In this document: piece by piece, positions 32,331-44,479 of the stretch
Layout of the letters: every line of letters starts with the position of its first letter
Numbering within the stretch: the first letter of the stretch is position 1
Origin: Sycobia sp. Sy_11
Taxonomy: Eukaryota > Arthropoda > Insecta > Hymenoptera > Epichrysomallidae
DNA: 64,000 nucleotides
Assembly: GCA_018907035.1 (NCBI GenBank)
Contig: JACCIC010000097.1
Span: 1,917,501 to 1,981,500, forward strand
Direction: 5' to 3'
Notes under the pieces: generated by a model
The model's database searches: none
What the model was told of the DNA's origin: nothing
Seen by the model: the letters and a program-made list of their open reading frames with translations, nothing else
Position numbers and translations under genes: made by a program

Positions 32331-34340
32331 GGATAAGAGACAGGTTAATATGTGCGACGGTATGTGCAGCGAACATTATAATCTCTGTAGCCAGGTGCGA
32401 ACGTGCGAGGTTAGGTGCAAGCGCCACGAGGAATTCCTCAACAAAAATGTGGACTCGGGAAACGAGTAACCAGCAGCCATTTCGAGACGCACATGACGCT
32501 GGCGTACTCATCGTGTCTCCATGTTATCAAAAGCAAACGGATTTTCTTGATCGACTCCGGGGCAGAAATTTCAGTAGTCCCGCGAGATCCCAAAACACAG
32601 AGGTGAACACGTGAAAACTCTTCGCGGCTAACGGCTCCAGCATCGATACGTTCGGAATCGCCAGAATCAACCTAGAATTAGGATTCGAGAGCGCGATGCC
32701 CTGAAACTTTGCGATCCGACTACCGCCGGCTAAACAGCATAGCGGTCGTGGACAAATATCCCATACCGCATGTTCAAGACTTCCCCACCTTCTTGGCCTG
32801 GAAGCGCGTATTCTCGAAGTTAGAGCTCCACGCGGCATACCGTTAGATACCGTTCACGGAAGAAGACAAGGAGAAAACCGCCGTGATAGCACCTTTCGGG
32901 CTTTTCGAATATAATGTTATGACCTTTGGCCTGCGTAACGCAGACCAGACGTTTCAACGTTATATCAACAGTGAGCTCGGAGGTATGAAATGCGCGTTCG
33001 TCTTCCTCGACGATATTTTAATCGCGAAAACAAAAAGGAACACCAGCGTGGTCTCGAGAAGGTTCTGGCGAAACTCGAGCAATACTAGCTCCCATTAAAC
33101 ACCAGTAAATGCTGTTTCAGGCAGGTAAAAGTCGAGTTCCTTGGACACTTCAAGCCGATGCCCGAAAAATTCGACGCAGTGCGAAATTACCCGTGTGCGA
33201 AAACAATACAGGACCTACGAAGGTTCCTCGGATTTATCAATTTTTTCCATGCCTGTATCCCCGACGCAACGGGGATACAGGAGCCGCTGAGCAATTACCT
33301 AAAAGGCGCAAAGAAAAAAGACAACCGCGCGATCGAGTGGAATCCCGCGTCAGAAAAAGTATTCGACAGCTGCAAGCAGTCGGTGCTAGATATAGCTGAA
33401 ATCGAATTCATCAACGGGGAAATTCGGTTGGTGACAGACGCATCGAATGTTGCACTGGGAGCGGGCCTAGAGTAAAAAAGAAATGGGGAATGGTGCCCGC
33501 TGGCTTTCTTCTCGAAAAAGTTCAACAACGCGCAAGCGAAGTACGCGACCATAGATAGGGAACTCTCCGTGATCTACTACGCCATGCAGAAGTTCTTCTA
33601 CTATTTAGAAGGTCGCGAAAATGTAGTAGCGAACGTGTTGTCTCGGATAGAATCGTTCAGGATCCCGAGTGTGTATAATTGGGACGACTCGTGGAATCAG
33701 TAGAAAAAGACATAAGTAGGGTTAGGAAGAACGTACATGCGTTGCGGTTACCCACGCTCTTTGATGCGAAACATTTCGCCGATGAGCATCCTCAGAGATT
33801 CTCAGATACCGCGATCACCCGCTTAAGCTGCGTCAACTAACATTCAACAACGACGAAAGAACGCCATTTTATTGCGACATCGTCGAAAGTACGATACGGC
33901 CGTATATCCCCGAATCGATGCGCGAGGAAATCTTCAGACTATTCCACAATAATTCACATCCCAGTGGAAAAGTAACGGACCGGCTCATTTGACAACAATA
34001 AGTGTGGTCGAACATGAGTAGAGACATTCACAAGATGTGCAAGGAATGTGTGGAATATCAGCTATCGAATGAGGCCAGGCATAATAAACTGCTCCCCGTC
34101 CATTTTATAGTTCCGGACGCGAGGTTCAAGCACATCCACGTAGACATAGTCGGCTCCCTCACCGCGAGGGACGACTGTCAATATATACTAATCATGATCG
34201 ACCGGTACTCTTATCACCCCATGGCGAACGGCATGGTAGAAGGATGTCATCGCGACCTGAAGGCTACGCTTCTGTGCCAAGGTGACCACCCAGACTGACC
34301 AAAGATACTGCCGCTGGTGCTATTAGGCTTTTGCAAACAC
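32331..34340 (+). pseudogene. gag-pol remnant of gypsy element E, same family as element C
   Basis: Gag is largely missing. Protease reads FLIDSGAEISVVPR at about 32545-32585 (catalytic DSG intact), nearly the same as element C. Reverse transcriptase reads SKLELHAAYR near 32815, then VMTFGLRNADQTFQRYINS at about 32916-32972 and FLDDILIAK near 33005. RNase H reads LVTDASNVALGAGLE at about 33427-33472. Integrase keeps the zinc-binding region (MCKECVEYQ near 34035) and the first catalytic Asp (HVDIVGS near 34138). It jumps from IDRYS straight to MANGMVEGCHRDLKA near 34220-34265, losing the second Asp. Several deletions and stops inactivate it. Confidence 0.85.
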
Positions 34341-34520
34341 GTACGACATATTGTGGTGTCGTGGTGATGTGGGGTCATAACCTATACACGCGCATGTAGA
34401 GCGATACTTCGCATGCGCGAAGATCTTGTACATGATACAAACAAACAGCATATACAAGTAGGCACTGCGAACAGAGCAGCGGCGCCCCGACGAGGAGTGA
34501 GGGCCTTGAAAGTTCAATAA
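34341..34520 (+). mobile_element. possible LTR remnant after element E
   Basis: GTGATGTGGGGTCATAACC followed by ACGCGCATGTAGAGC near 34365-34400 resembles the start of the element C LTR (TGTGGGGATCATGCC then ACGCGCATGCAAAC at 43378). The similarity is short and fades. Confidence 0.3.
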
Positions 34521-35018
34521 CGTATAGCTTGCTTAAAAATCTTGAAATATTTCTTAAAAATAAACGACGATTTTAAAACTTCTTGATATTATAAATATAT
34601 AGATATATTTATATTAAAAAAATCTAGATAATCTAGATAATATTTTCTTAAATGTAATTTTCTTAGGTATAGAAAGCTGAAAAATAATTATTTTTTGTAT
34701 TATTCTATATCACTGAAAAAATATTTACTAACATCAAGTAAATATTGATGTGCCTTGTATCGGATAAAGAATTTCTTAGATTGTGAAATAAGTTACTTAA
34801 AATAGGAAAACCAGAATCCAAAAAATTCCTTCATCGAAAAGAACGTCGCTGACTAGCATCAAATTTGGAAGCATAAATAGAGCGACGTTAAATAACAAAG
34901 AAAAAAATTTAATATGAAATGTTTCTCTAGTTAACAAAAATATTTATATTTCAACAAAATCGCTTTAATAAAATTAACTTTTCATTTCATTTATTTATTT
35001 CCTTCCCCATATACTTGC

Positions 35019-35058
<40 letters not shown>

Positions 35059-35394
35059 TTAAAATTACTTTCTACAAAAGTATGAGATAAGGCAAGTATA
35101 GTATATTGGACATTTTCATTATTTAAAAGTTCTTTTGTATAATGCATTATGTTTATATACATGATATTTTTTCCGATTTAGACTTCACAGTAACACGTAA
35201 ATATGCCTCATAGTGAGCTTAAAAGTGACACATTACATCAACTAGAAGATAGTAAAATACGAAAATTTAAGATAAATGATGTAAATTTATCTACTGCGAA
35301 TAAATCATTTTAGAAAAAATAATATACCGAAATACATGTTAAAAATTGATATATATATATATATTTAGAAAGCTTGATTATATGTATTTATGTA
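34521..35394. other. AT-rich spacer with a dispersed repeat and (TA)n
   Basis: 34735-34850 matches in reverse complement 48365-48490 (TTAGATTGTGAAATAAGTT, GGAAAACCAGAATC). A TA run lies at about 35019-35055. No coding sequence was recognised. Confidence 0.6.
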
Positions 35395-35398
35395 TATA

Positions 35399-35816
35399 TA
35401 TATATATATCATATCATATCATATCATATCATATCATATCATATCATATCATTTCATATCATATCATATCATATCATATCATACTAATTTATAAAGACAA
35501 AGCGTGTTTTTGTTTGTACGCGATAACCGAAAAAACTATTCCACCGATTGTTCTGAAATTTGACATATAGATTCTATATTATCTTGGGAAGGACATGCTT
35601 TATCTTCTATATTATCATCTATATTATCTTGGGAAGGCTATGTTTTTTCTTGAAAATCATTTTACTTTTAACAGTAAATTAAGTTAACAGTTTTAGTGGT
35701 GAGTTTCACTAGCGGCCACTAGTCGGCGTCTTGAATCACGAACATCAACTCAATGTAGTCGGCTTAAAGTATTAATACCAGGCCAGCTCAAACAAATGTC
35801 CATATCCAACTTTGGG

Positions 35817-35871
<55 letters not shown>

Positions 35872-36020
35872 CGTCACTTCTGCATAAAAAGGCAATATCC
35901 ATCGTCTGCTTAGTAAATATGCTATTGGCCATACCATTTCCCTTGAACTTCAGTTTCCTTGAACTCTCTCTCTCTCTCTCTCTTTCTCAGTTTTCTTTTA
36001 TAAGATGGTTGTATGCCAAA
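35399..36020 (+). mobile_element. Helitron-like repeat, copy 3
   Basis: It begins with an (ATATC)n pentamer run (35408-35482) leading into TCATACTAATTTATAAAG. It follows the family through GTGTTTTTGTTTGTACGCG, TTTCACTAGCGGCCACTAG and CCAACTTTGGGATTT. A (TA)n run (35820-35865) is followed by the TCGTCACTTCTGCATAAAAAG arm and a CT tract. The 3' end is not recognisable. No coding. Confidence 0.55.
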
Positions 36021-37010
36021 CCATACTAAAAATAATTTCTGGAAACAAATTATAAGAATAATTTGACATTTTTTTAATATTCTATTATTTTTCTATGCAA
36101 GAAGAAAATTGTATAATTATTTTGAAACATGAATTATACAGAATGTTCAAATAAAAGTATCAAAATAACCAAATAATTTTTGAAAAGGGTTTAGTCTACA
36201 ATTTTTAAATTTTTCCCTTGCTTAATGAATTGTCAAGCATAAATCAAATTATTTTAATATTATAAGGGGTTTTCAGTATATGTGTAAAGTTGTGGTCTTA
36301 TCGATTTTTATTTAAAAGAATTAATTTTAAAAAATAGTTAAAATTATTTAAATTAACATGTATCTATATATACTATTTCATAGAGCCAAAAATATAAATT
36401 TCAATATAAATTGTTAGAAGTGGTATCCAATATAAATTGTGTTTTGTTTTTTTTATTAATATACATTTGTGAATTATTAATTATTTAAGCAAACAAATTG
36501 AAGTTAATTTCTATTGGGGTCTCTCTTTGATACGTCAATAAGTACAGCCTCCTTAAAACTATTATTTATTTAACCTATTTAAATCATGACAAAATTTCGA
36601 AATTTCAAATATAACTTTTAATGTTAATTTATAATTACAAACATTGATATATTTATTTTGGCCATTAATTCCATCAGCGATTCAACGATCAGCGATAAAA
36701 CAAACTTATTTCTTTGATTTTTTAAAATTATCCGATGGGTTTTGGCAGTATAGAGCGTAACTGAAAATTTTATTTTAAAAAAGTGCTACGTGTCAAAAAA
36801 TTACATTTCATTTTTAAATGTTATTTTCAATTGTATTAAACTGGTGACTCCAATAACTTTTTCTATCATTCAAAAAAGGATTTCAAGATTGCAATTTCAA
36901 GATTTTTCAATTCTGGCGGATTTGGCAAACTGTACAACTAGGTGAAGTTAATTTTTGAAACCGAACGTAGATTTTCTTACAATGATATTGATTAAATTAT
37001 TATCGCTAAA
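36021..37010. other. AT-rich spacer
   Basis: No gene or repeat was recognised over about 1 kb. Confidence 0.5.
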
Positions 37011-37304
37011 TATATATCATATCATATCATACTAATTTATAAAGACAAAGCGTGTGTTTGTAAACGATAATCGAAAAAACTACTGAACCGATTGTTCTGA
37101 AATTTGACATTAGATTCTATATTATCTTGAGAAGGGCTAGGCTATGTTTTTTATTGAAAATCATTTTACTTTCATAAATAAATTAAGTTAATGGATTTAA
37201 CAATCAGTTTCACCAGCGGGCACTAGGTGGCGTCTTGAATCACGAACATCAATTCAATGTAGTCCGCTGAAAGTATCAATACCAGGCCAGATCAAAAGAA
37301 TGTT

Positions 37305-38357
37305 TCCCCTACTTTTTACTACCCCTACTTTTTACTACCCCTACTTTTTACTTATTTCTGCCATGATCTTCCCATACAAGATACAATTAGCACGACACAC
37401 TACGCGGACGATATTGCCCGCATAGACGCCACTAAAACAATCTGCTACAGCACCCCAAGGCTAAACAGATTTCTCCCACACCTCATTAACTGGTACTCAC
37501 GGTGGAGACTCTCCATCAACGAGAGCAAGTCCAGTGCAATCTTTATCTCCCGTAAAAACCGTACCCCTCCAAACATAACGATCAAAGACTCCTCCATCCC
37601 GTGGAGCCAATCGGTCAAATACCTCGGAGTGACATTAGACAGGAACCTATCCTGGAACAAACACCTCCGCCTCACCAGGAGCAAAATGCTAGAAGCCTTC
37701 TGAAAGCTCAAACCTTTCTTCCATAGCAAAACCCCATCACCCAGAACAAAGGCCAGAGCCTTCTCCGCCACCATCAGGAGCATTGCCACATATGCCATCC
37801 CAATCTGGCGGTCCATCCCCCCAGATAGACTTCAGCGAGTCCAAGGCATCTACATGAGGCTGCTACGCTCTTTCCTCAACACCCCTTGGTACTTAAGGAA
37901 CACTCAAGTACTTAAGGAAACTAACCTTCTTGCTCTCAACGATTACGCGAACAAATTTACCAAAAATCTGAGAGAATAAATTAAACATCACCCGAACTCA
38001 GGAATCCAATCCCTGAGTAATATCCTTCCTAAATCGACGGATCGCTACAGGAGGCCTTGCCACCTGATCAATGATCCGTCACCCCATCAGCCACCATCGG
38101 CCACTCCGTGCTTCGTTTTCGTACGTAAGCCTCTACCCCCATGAAGACAGAGCCCCTAAGCTCACCAATTCCTCCCCCTATCCACATCCCACTCCTGCTC
38201 CTCCACCCCCTACACCATTCAATTAACAATTTTATCCCAATAGAAAGGGTTTTAGAGTCGGTAGGCATGCGAGCAAAGGCTCCATGAATCCGATACTACC
38301 TCTCTTAAAGAGTTGTCTTTAGAGGATTTCCCCTCCCCACGTCGCCAAAAAAAAAAC
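37305..38357 (+). mobile_element. 5'-truncated Jockey-type non-LTR retrotransposon
   Basis: It is bounded by a perfect 7-bp duplication, GAATGTT (37298-37304 and 38358-38364), with a 10-A tail at 38347-38356. The 5' end shows three tandem copies of CCCCTACTTTTTACTA. These are hallmarks of target-primed reverse transcription with 5' truncation. Confidence 0.92.
37365..38330 (+). pseudogene. C-terminal part of a Jockey-clade reverse transcriptase
   Basis: The translation contains the catalytic YADD (37401-37412). It continues NWYSRWRLSINESKS, then PWSQSVKYLGVTLDRNLSWNKH and later MLRSF.NTPWYLRNTQ-type residues, the pattern of the palm, thumb and C-terminal segment in Jockey-clade elements. Stops occur at about 37701, 37978 and beyond. 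The endonuclease and most of the RT fingers are absent because of 5' truncation. Confidence 0.85.
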
Positions 38358-38516
38358 GAATGTTCTTATCCAACTTTGGGATTCGTATTCTAAAGAAGGT
38401 GTGACGTTAGTCGGTATTACTTTTTTTGTTATTCAGGTTAATCTAACATTTCTCTCACACCTTATTGAGAGAATCTTTTGATTTTTGTAAATTTTATTTT
38501 CTCTTACGTGGGAAAA

Positions 38517-38565
<49 letters not shown>

Positions 38566-38932
38566 TCTTATAAAATGGTTCTGTATGCTAAATCATACTG
38601 AATATAGTTTGTGACGACAAATTATATTTTTATTTTTATACATTCTATTAACTTCAGAATTGTGACAAGAGACTATGTTTTTTTTAGTTCGAACAAAAGA
38701 AATAATGGCAAAATAGGATTCTTTGCCAACAACCTCGAAACTATGTATGTATAATTAAAATATATCGTCACTTCTGCATAAAAAGGCAATACTCATTGCC
38801 TATTTAATAAATATGCTATGCGCATACCAACATTTTGCTTGAATTTCAGTTAACATCACTACTATATATATATTGTATGTATATTATATTGTACATGTTA
38901 TATATACATATTTTAAATACGGTTTCTACTGA

Positions 38933-39540
38933 GTAATATTGTATTGGCGTGTACGGGCGGTTAATTACGATATTCTATTGCCTCAAGACGATTTCTATAC
39001 GCAGTTGTGTGTTCGGATGATAAAATGCGATGTCCAGGTGTCTCTGATATTATATTTAGTTGATAGAAAACGACATCCAGATATGAGGAAATAAACTTCT
39101 ATGGGAAGATTCATGTTGAGACGGTACTCTTTCCGATCGACTTCTACTGGGACTCTACAGGGAATATTGTATTTAGTTGATAGAAAACGAGATCCAGGTA
39201 TAAGGAAATCAACTGCTATGGGAAGATTCGTGTTGGGACGGAAAATTACGATATCTAGGTCTTTCCAAACGACTTCTAAGGGGAGTATTGTGTTTAGTCG
39301 TTAGGAAGCGATGCTACCTTTCTCGGGCCAACTTCTACTGGGACTATCGTGTTTAGTTGATAGGAAACGATGTTCAGGTATGTCGGGACAACTTCTAGAG
39401 GGAGTTTCATGTTCGGATCATAGAATGCGATTTCCAGGTATTTTGGAACGACTTCTATGTGGAATTTCGTGTATAGCTGGTGGGAAACAAAATCCAGTTA
39501 TGCCAGTACGACTTCTATGAAGAGATTCGGGTATTGTATT
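38933..39540. repeat. degenerate minisatellite, about 60-bp unit
   Basis: Around ten units share TTTAGTTGATAGGAAACGA, CCAGGTAT and ACGACTTCTATGGGGA-like segments in the same order. The unit length is near a multiple of three, so it leaves short open frames without obvious protein meaning. It is inside the Helitron-like element. Confidence 0.75.
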
Positions 39541-39899
39541 CTACCTCCCTAACACAAAACTCTATATAGCAAGCGTCTCGAGAAATTTCCTATAGTCCGA
39601 ACATTATACTTTCTGAAAACGTAGTTTCGAGAGACTTGGACATCTTGCTCTACCGCTTGAACTCGAAAGTACAATTTTTCCCATAAAAGTTGTATGTAAT
39701 ATGCATGTGTGTGTGATTGTATAAAATAGCGCTACATTGAAGCAGCTTTTTATACAGAACTAACGACAGGTAAATTACGGTCAATTATTTATAGAAATAT
39801 AGATTTGTATATATAAGAGTACTTTTTACTTAGATATTATTGAATTGTTTATGAAAACGGTTAAATTATTATCTCGGGCGAAGCCAAGACGGGGGATGC

Positions 39900-42099
39900 T
39901 AGTATATATATATGCTTTAATTATGTGTATAAATTTCTATTATAAACTTAGCTATTTGTAAATGATCTCTTTAATTTATGAAACTGCATTTCTGATAAAC
40001 CTATTTACGTATTATTATTTTTTAGATGGTTCAGATATATTTGTGTAAACATTTCATGCTGTTATTTATAGGAATGCATAGAAAATGCACTTAGCCATTT
40101 GTTTCAGTGATCCATTGTTTTAAGGCGTTATTGCGTTGTATAATTTATTTTTCGTTAATTAATTTCGGAAGATTTTAGAAAAATATTTTGTATACATATT
40201 ATTCTGGTATATGAGCATTTTTTGTTTTACTATAAAAAAATGTACAAGATAAATACATATATTATTATCTTGCAATTTTTATCTTAATATATTACTGAAT
40301 TTAGAAAAATATTTTATATAATATTTTTATAAAATAATATAATATTTATAAGTTCTAAATTTCTTAATATGCTAAGAATATATATTATTTTGTTTCCATT
40401 GATCACAATCACTAGGACATCTGATTGCATCAGTAAACTGATTTTGAATTTTTATAGAATATTTTTTATATATTATTAATCGATGGCTCCTCTCTCCTTT
40501 CTTCTCCCTTTATTATTCCATTTTTTTTGCTGTCTCTCTCTCTCTCTCTCTCTTTAAGCTCACCTCCTTCTCTTGTTGGTTTCTTTCTCTCTGAGCTCAC
40601 CTCCTTCTCGGGTTGGTTACTTTCTCTCTCCCTTAAGCTCTTCAACCTCTCGTCTCTCAGACTACCAACAACGGAGGGTCCCGCGCATCTCACAGTTCGC
40701 CGGGAGAAGAAGGATGGGACCCTTAGGGAGGTACGGCGGCGGCCGACGACGGCCGACAGCGGTCGGGACGTACCGAACACGGCCTTCGCACGCAACAAAA
40801 AGACATTTTTTTTATTTTATTATTATTGCCCGCAAAAAAAACCTGTGAATGGTTCTCATAAAAACTTTCATGAAGATACATTGAACAAAAACATTACAAT
40901 TGTAATAATCTTCTTCTTATAATTAACAATTTTGTTGCATTTTGCTTATACAATCTTTTACATATAACTACGAAGATATTTTTCAAAATTAACAATAGTT
41001 CATTTATATAACATTAAATTACTGAAGAGAAAAAAAAATTAATAGCTTAAGTCTCAACTCAAGTTATAATAAAAAAAAATCTGACATAATTGCACCCGAA
41101 GCGATTATTTAATACAATGCACAACGGAATGCATATAAAAAGCGTACGTTTGTATCCACCTTATACTATTTCTAATTAGGTAAAAGTTTTCATTCTTCCT
41201 TCTTCAAGCTTATGGACAAATACAAAATTAGTACAAAAATGGAAACTACGTTTAAATTTGTATAACGGTTAAATGTATAAAATAATAATGATGATTTACT
41301 TATAGACTTATAATATTGAATGGAATTGGCTTAAAAATATAATAATAATAGTTTATAACTTGAGCAAATAACAGATAATATGAAAAGTAACTTAGAAACA
41401 TCTTTCTTTTGTATAATTTACGATGCTTGTACCGTGTAGCCCTCTTTTTTTCTCTGGATATTTGCATTATACAATAAGCAGTACATTTATCACTATACAA
41501 AATCAAGGATCTCTGATTTTTGTAATAGTTTCGTTTAGAAATTCGTGATTTCCTGAGGTAAGTCATATTCTTGCATTTATAAGTCGTAAATATATGAATA
41601 AACTACAATGCACAATGCACAAAATATATGAATAAACTTCAGCGCACTATCAACACATAGAGTTAATAACTATCCGATATAATTATTTCTAAGTATTTTA
41701 TAAGTATATAATAGTCGGAGTTATTGTTACAATATTTACAATGATGAGATACAATCTAAATTAGCCTTCTATAACTATGTACCAATACTTATCAATTACA
41801 ATCTTATAACTATAATATTTGATTGATTTTATGCAATTTATCTATTTTTACATTCTCATAAATTTAAAAAATTTTTTTTTGATTGTTAAAGCTATATTAA
41901 ATCACTACAAAATCATTTCTTTTTTTATGAAATAAATGTAAATTAAGTCATAATTTATAATTGAATAAAGAAAAAAAAATTCAAATTTGTTCTTAATTGA
42001 AAAAGGCAATGCTCAAAATTTACATTAACAATTGTTCATCAATTAAAGTCTCTTTTTTTTATTAATTAGTTCTAAAATATTTCTTCTTTGGAATCAGCT
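39900..42099. other. AT-rich intergenic sequence with one GC-rich patch
   Basis: Mostly AT-rich without recognisable genes. The exception is 40490-40800: CT repeats (40535-40553), two near-identical CTCACCTCCTTCTC blocks and a GC-rich patch (about 40690-40790, GGCGGCGGCCGACGACGGCC). That patch could be a promoter/5' UTR fragment or a piece of a retroelement. ORFs there change frame through the CT tract and look accidental. Confidence 0.4.
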
Positions 42100-42434
42100 T
42101 TATGTGTATCTTGTAATCTAAAGTTTGTAATAATTTTCGTTAAATGAGGAAGATCATAGCACAATAAAGGTTTGATTCGTTGTTCCAAGAATTAAGCCTC
42201 TATGAGCACCAAAATTGTTTTCTTCTCTTTTTTTGGTCATTACATAAAGTTTCTAAATCTGTATCAGCATATCCATGAACTGATCTTCCATGAATCTAAT
42301 ATCCATAATAATCATAAGGAAAAAAAATAAAAGTGCTTATTTTTGCTACAGAGCATAAATCTCCAAAATGCGGTATTCTAGATTTATTTATGTATCTTTC
42401 ATAAATATAATTGAAATAATCCAGTGTACACAGT

Positions 42435-42481
<47 letters not shown>

Positions 42482-42658
42482 TAAAGATCCAAGTCCAAAT
42501 CTTAATGAAAAATTTTCCTCATTCGGTAAGTGATTTTGGGTTTGATCAAAGAAGCAACTTTTGAATTGTTTGTGTCTTGAATATTTTAAATCAATAATCT
42601 TAACTCGAATCTCTTGTCTGCTCAATTCTCCAAGTTCAACGTTAATTAATGGAGAATA
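42100..42658 (-). pseudogene. TMEM67: meckelin (TMEM67) fragment with stops
   Basis: On the minus strand an uninterrupted 42658-42480 segment (YSPLINVELGELSRQEIRVK and onward) is followed by a TA run. After it come LLLCTLDYFNYIYERY, PHFGDLCSVAKISTF and then, after a stop, IHGRSVHGYADTDLETL, HRGLILGTTNQTF and SSSFNENYYKL. The IHGRSVHG-ADT block and the DLCS segment before it match what I remember of the cytoplasmic C-terminal half of meckelin, a transmembrane protein of the ciliary transition zone. In-frame stops fall at 42296-42298 and near 42165, 42140 and 42125. No other meckelin exons were found nearby. It may be a gene remnant or a copied fragment. Confidence 0.7.
42434..42481. repeat. 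(TA)n microsatellite inside the meckelin fragment
   Basis: A TA run between two meckelin-like coding blocks; it may lie in a former intron that begins GTATAT on the minus strand. Confidence 0.9.
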
Positions 42659-43377
42659 GATATACTCATCGTCTCTATCATTTTGTACTTTCCTATTTAT
42701 TATTTTATCTTTATTTTCATTTTCTCTATCATTTCATCTTTACTTCACTTTGTATCTTATTATTTATTATTTATTTTTCTATCCTTGTTTCATCACTGCA
42801 CATTTTATCACTATCCGTTTGTCCTGTATTATTTATTATTTATTATGTTATATTTTATTTCACTAATTTATCATTCATATTTTATCTTTATATTATTATT
42901 TATGTTTTATCTTTACTTAAACCTCTTCTTTATTGTTTCATCTTTACTTTCACTTTCTTAAATTTATCGTCCTACTTACTTTTTTCGGGATAATTTTAAA
43001 CATTCTTTCGTAATTTGTTCAGACAGTTGGAATTTCTATACATCATATCTTTTAGATGAAAAAGTAAAAAGTATTAATATTTTTAACAATTAAAAAAGTT
43101 TTTGTTTTTGCCACATTCTGCTGAGACCGCATCGAGAAGAATTAATAGTGTGTACAACAAGATACATAGAAAGTCAATGAATTTTATCTCTATAATTTGA
43201 TTTTATAATAATGTTATTGAAAAGAATTCCCTTTCTTGATTTTTTCTATTTATGAATATTACACGAGTCACTTTTCAAATGTATTTTTAAATATCAGTTT
43301 ACCGAAAAAATTTTCACTTCTCATGTTATTATTTTTATAAATTGTGTAATTATGATTTTAATAAATTTTTAATCGAT
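42659..43377. other. AT-rich low-complexity sequence
   Basis: TTATTTATTATTT- and CATTTTATCTTT-type repeats (42670-42960) give long open frames of Phe/Leu/Tyr/Ile that are compositional artefacts. No gene was seen. Confidence 0.6.
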
Positions 43378-43706
43378 TGTGGGGATCATGCCAAGCACAA
43401 ACCCACGACGATACGCGCATGCAAACTACCGCGTATACTACGCGTGTAATATAGCGAGCGGCGGTGCCTCCGACTACGTGGAGGGGTCCGCGACGCCGCG
43501 GCGTGGGCAGCGGCCGCACGCCGCGACATTCCTGTTCTGGTAATCGGTGGAGGCAGGTCCACACTGGCCTTCTCTCACCTCTTATATTTGTACTACTGTA
43601 TTAATAATAAACTTGTTAAATCATTGAATTTGGTGTTTACTGTCTTGATCCCGCCAACGACCGACGCGTAGGCGGTCGCGTAATCATAGATATTACAATA
43701 CCTTCA
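43378..43706 (+). mobile_element. 5' LTR of gypsy element C
   Basis: It starts TGTGGGGATCATGCC. The second half (from GGCAGGTCCACACTGGCC) is repeated at 47964-48118 with very few differences, including ACTGTATTAATAATAAACTT, a likely transcript-end signal. TGGTGACCCTGAC follows at 43708 and may be the primer-binding site, resembling the tRNA-Arg-type site of 412/mdg1-like elements. Confidence 0.85.
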
Positions 43707-44044
43707 CTGGTGACCCTGACTCTGAATACGTTCCAAGTCATAGACATTCTGGGAGAGGTTTCATCCGACGGTATCCACGAAGATGAAGATGGAGGAGGAT
43801 CGGGATCAGCAAAAATAAACAGCACCAGGTATTTGTTGTAATAACAAGTTCTTATTTTTGCAATTGTTATTCCAGCAACTCGTGCAGGGACGCACGACAG
43901 TTCAGCACGTGACCGGTAGAACAAAGGCCACGCGTCTAGCATAGACCGCGCAACAACAAAGGATGCGCGTCGTGCAACAGCTGGTACATCATCGCAAGTG
44001 CGGCGCACAAGCACGCCCGCACTGCAGACCAGCCAGCGGCAGCG

Positions 44045-44390
44045 GCGGCAGAAGCCCCGCGCACGTGGTTGCAGTGCCCAGGCGCAACCACAGCAGCAGC
44101 GGCGGCAGAAGCCCCGCGCACGTGGTTGCAGCGCACAGGCGTAACTCCAGCAGCAGCGGCGGCAGGAACACCGCGCACGTGGTTGCAGCTCCCAGGCACA
44201 ACCCTAGCAGTAGCGGCGGCAGGAGCCCCACGCACGTGGTTGCAGCGCCCAGGCGCAACCTCAGCAGCAGCGGCAGGAGCCCCGCGCACGGGGTTGCAGC
44301 GTGCAGGCGCATCACAGCAGCAGCCGCATCAGGAGCCGCGCATACCCAGGTTGCAGCGCGCAGGCGCAACCGCAGCAGGAACAGCAACAG
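44045..44390. repeat. 57-bp tandem repeat array, each unit with a potential hairpin
   Basis: About six units of the pattern CCGCGCACGTGGTTGCAG...CAGGCGCAACC...AGCAGCAGCGGCGGCAGGAGC. The period is 57 bp for the first copies and varies later. Each unit contains GGTTGC and GCAACC about 11 bases apart, able to pair, and most carry CACGTG. Because 57 is divisible by three, frames stay open on both strands with 19-residue periodicity. It lies in the leader between LTR and gag of element C. Confidence 0.85.
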
Positions 44391-44479
44391 TAGCAGCTTC
44401 GTGCAATGCAAGCCGTGTTTCAGCCTTCGACAACAGCAGCAGCATCGATATGGCGGAAATTCATGTAAGAGCAAAATAA

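Larger units (their letters stand above)
37026..39897 (+). mobile_element. Helitron-like element, longest copy, with a nested Jockey insertion
   Basis: The 5' end is TCATACTAATTTATAAAGAC after a short (ATATC)n run. The 3' end is CGGGCGAAGCCAAGACGGGGGATGCTAG, followed by T. TC...CTAG ends with a GC-rich hairpin-like sequence near the 3' end fit Helitrons. The body carries the family blocks also seen in copies 1-3, a CT microsatellite (38516-38562) and a 60-bp minisatellite. No Rep/helicase coding was found. The nested retrotransposon at 37305-38357 separates CAGGCCAGATCAAAAGAATGTT from CTTATCCAACTTTGGG, which are contiguous in the other copies. Confidence 0.55.

Noticed and set aside
37445..37816. 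123-codon minus-strand ORF in the Jockey fragment
   Set aside because: It is a shadow of the plus-strand reverse transcriptase, which carries YADD and the poly(A) orientation.
40466..40922. Overlapping ORFs of 110-131 codons around 40.5-40.9 kb
   Set aside because: They start in a CT microsatellite and are open on both strands; no motif was recognised. Kept only as a GC-rich patch.
42649..42993. 114-codon Phe/Leu/Tyr-rich ORF resembling a membrane protein
   Set aside because: It follows T-rich low-complexity repeats; the hydrophobicity is compositional.
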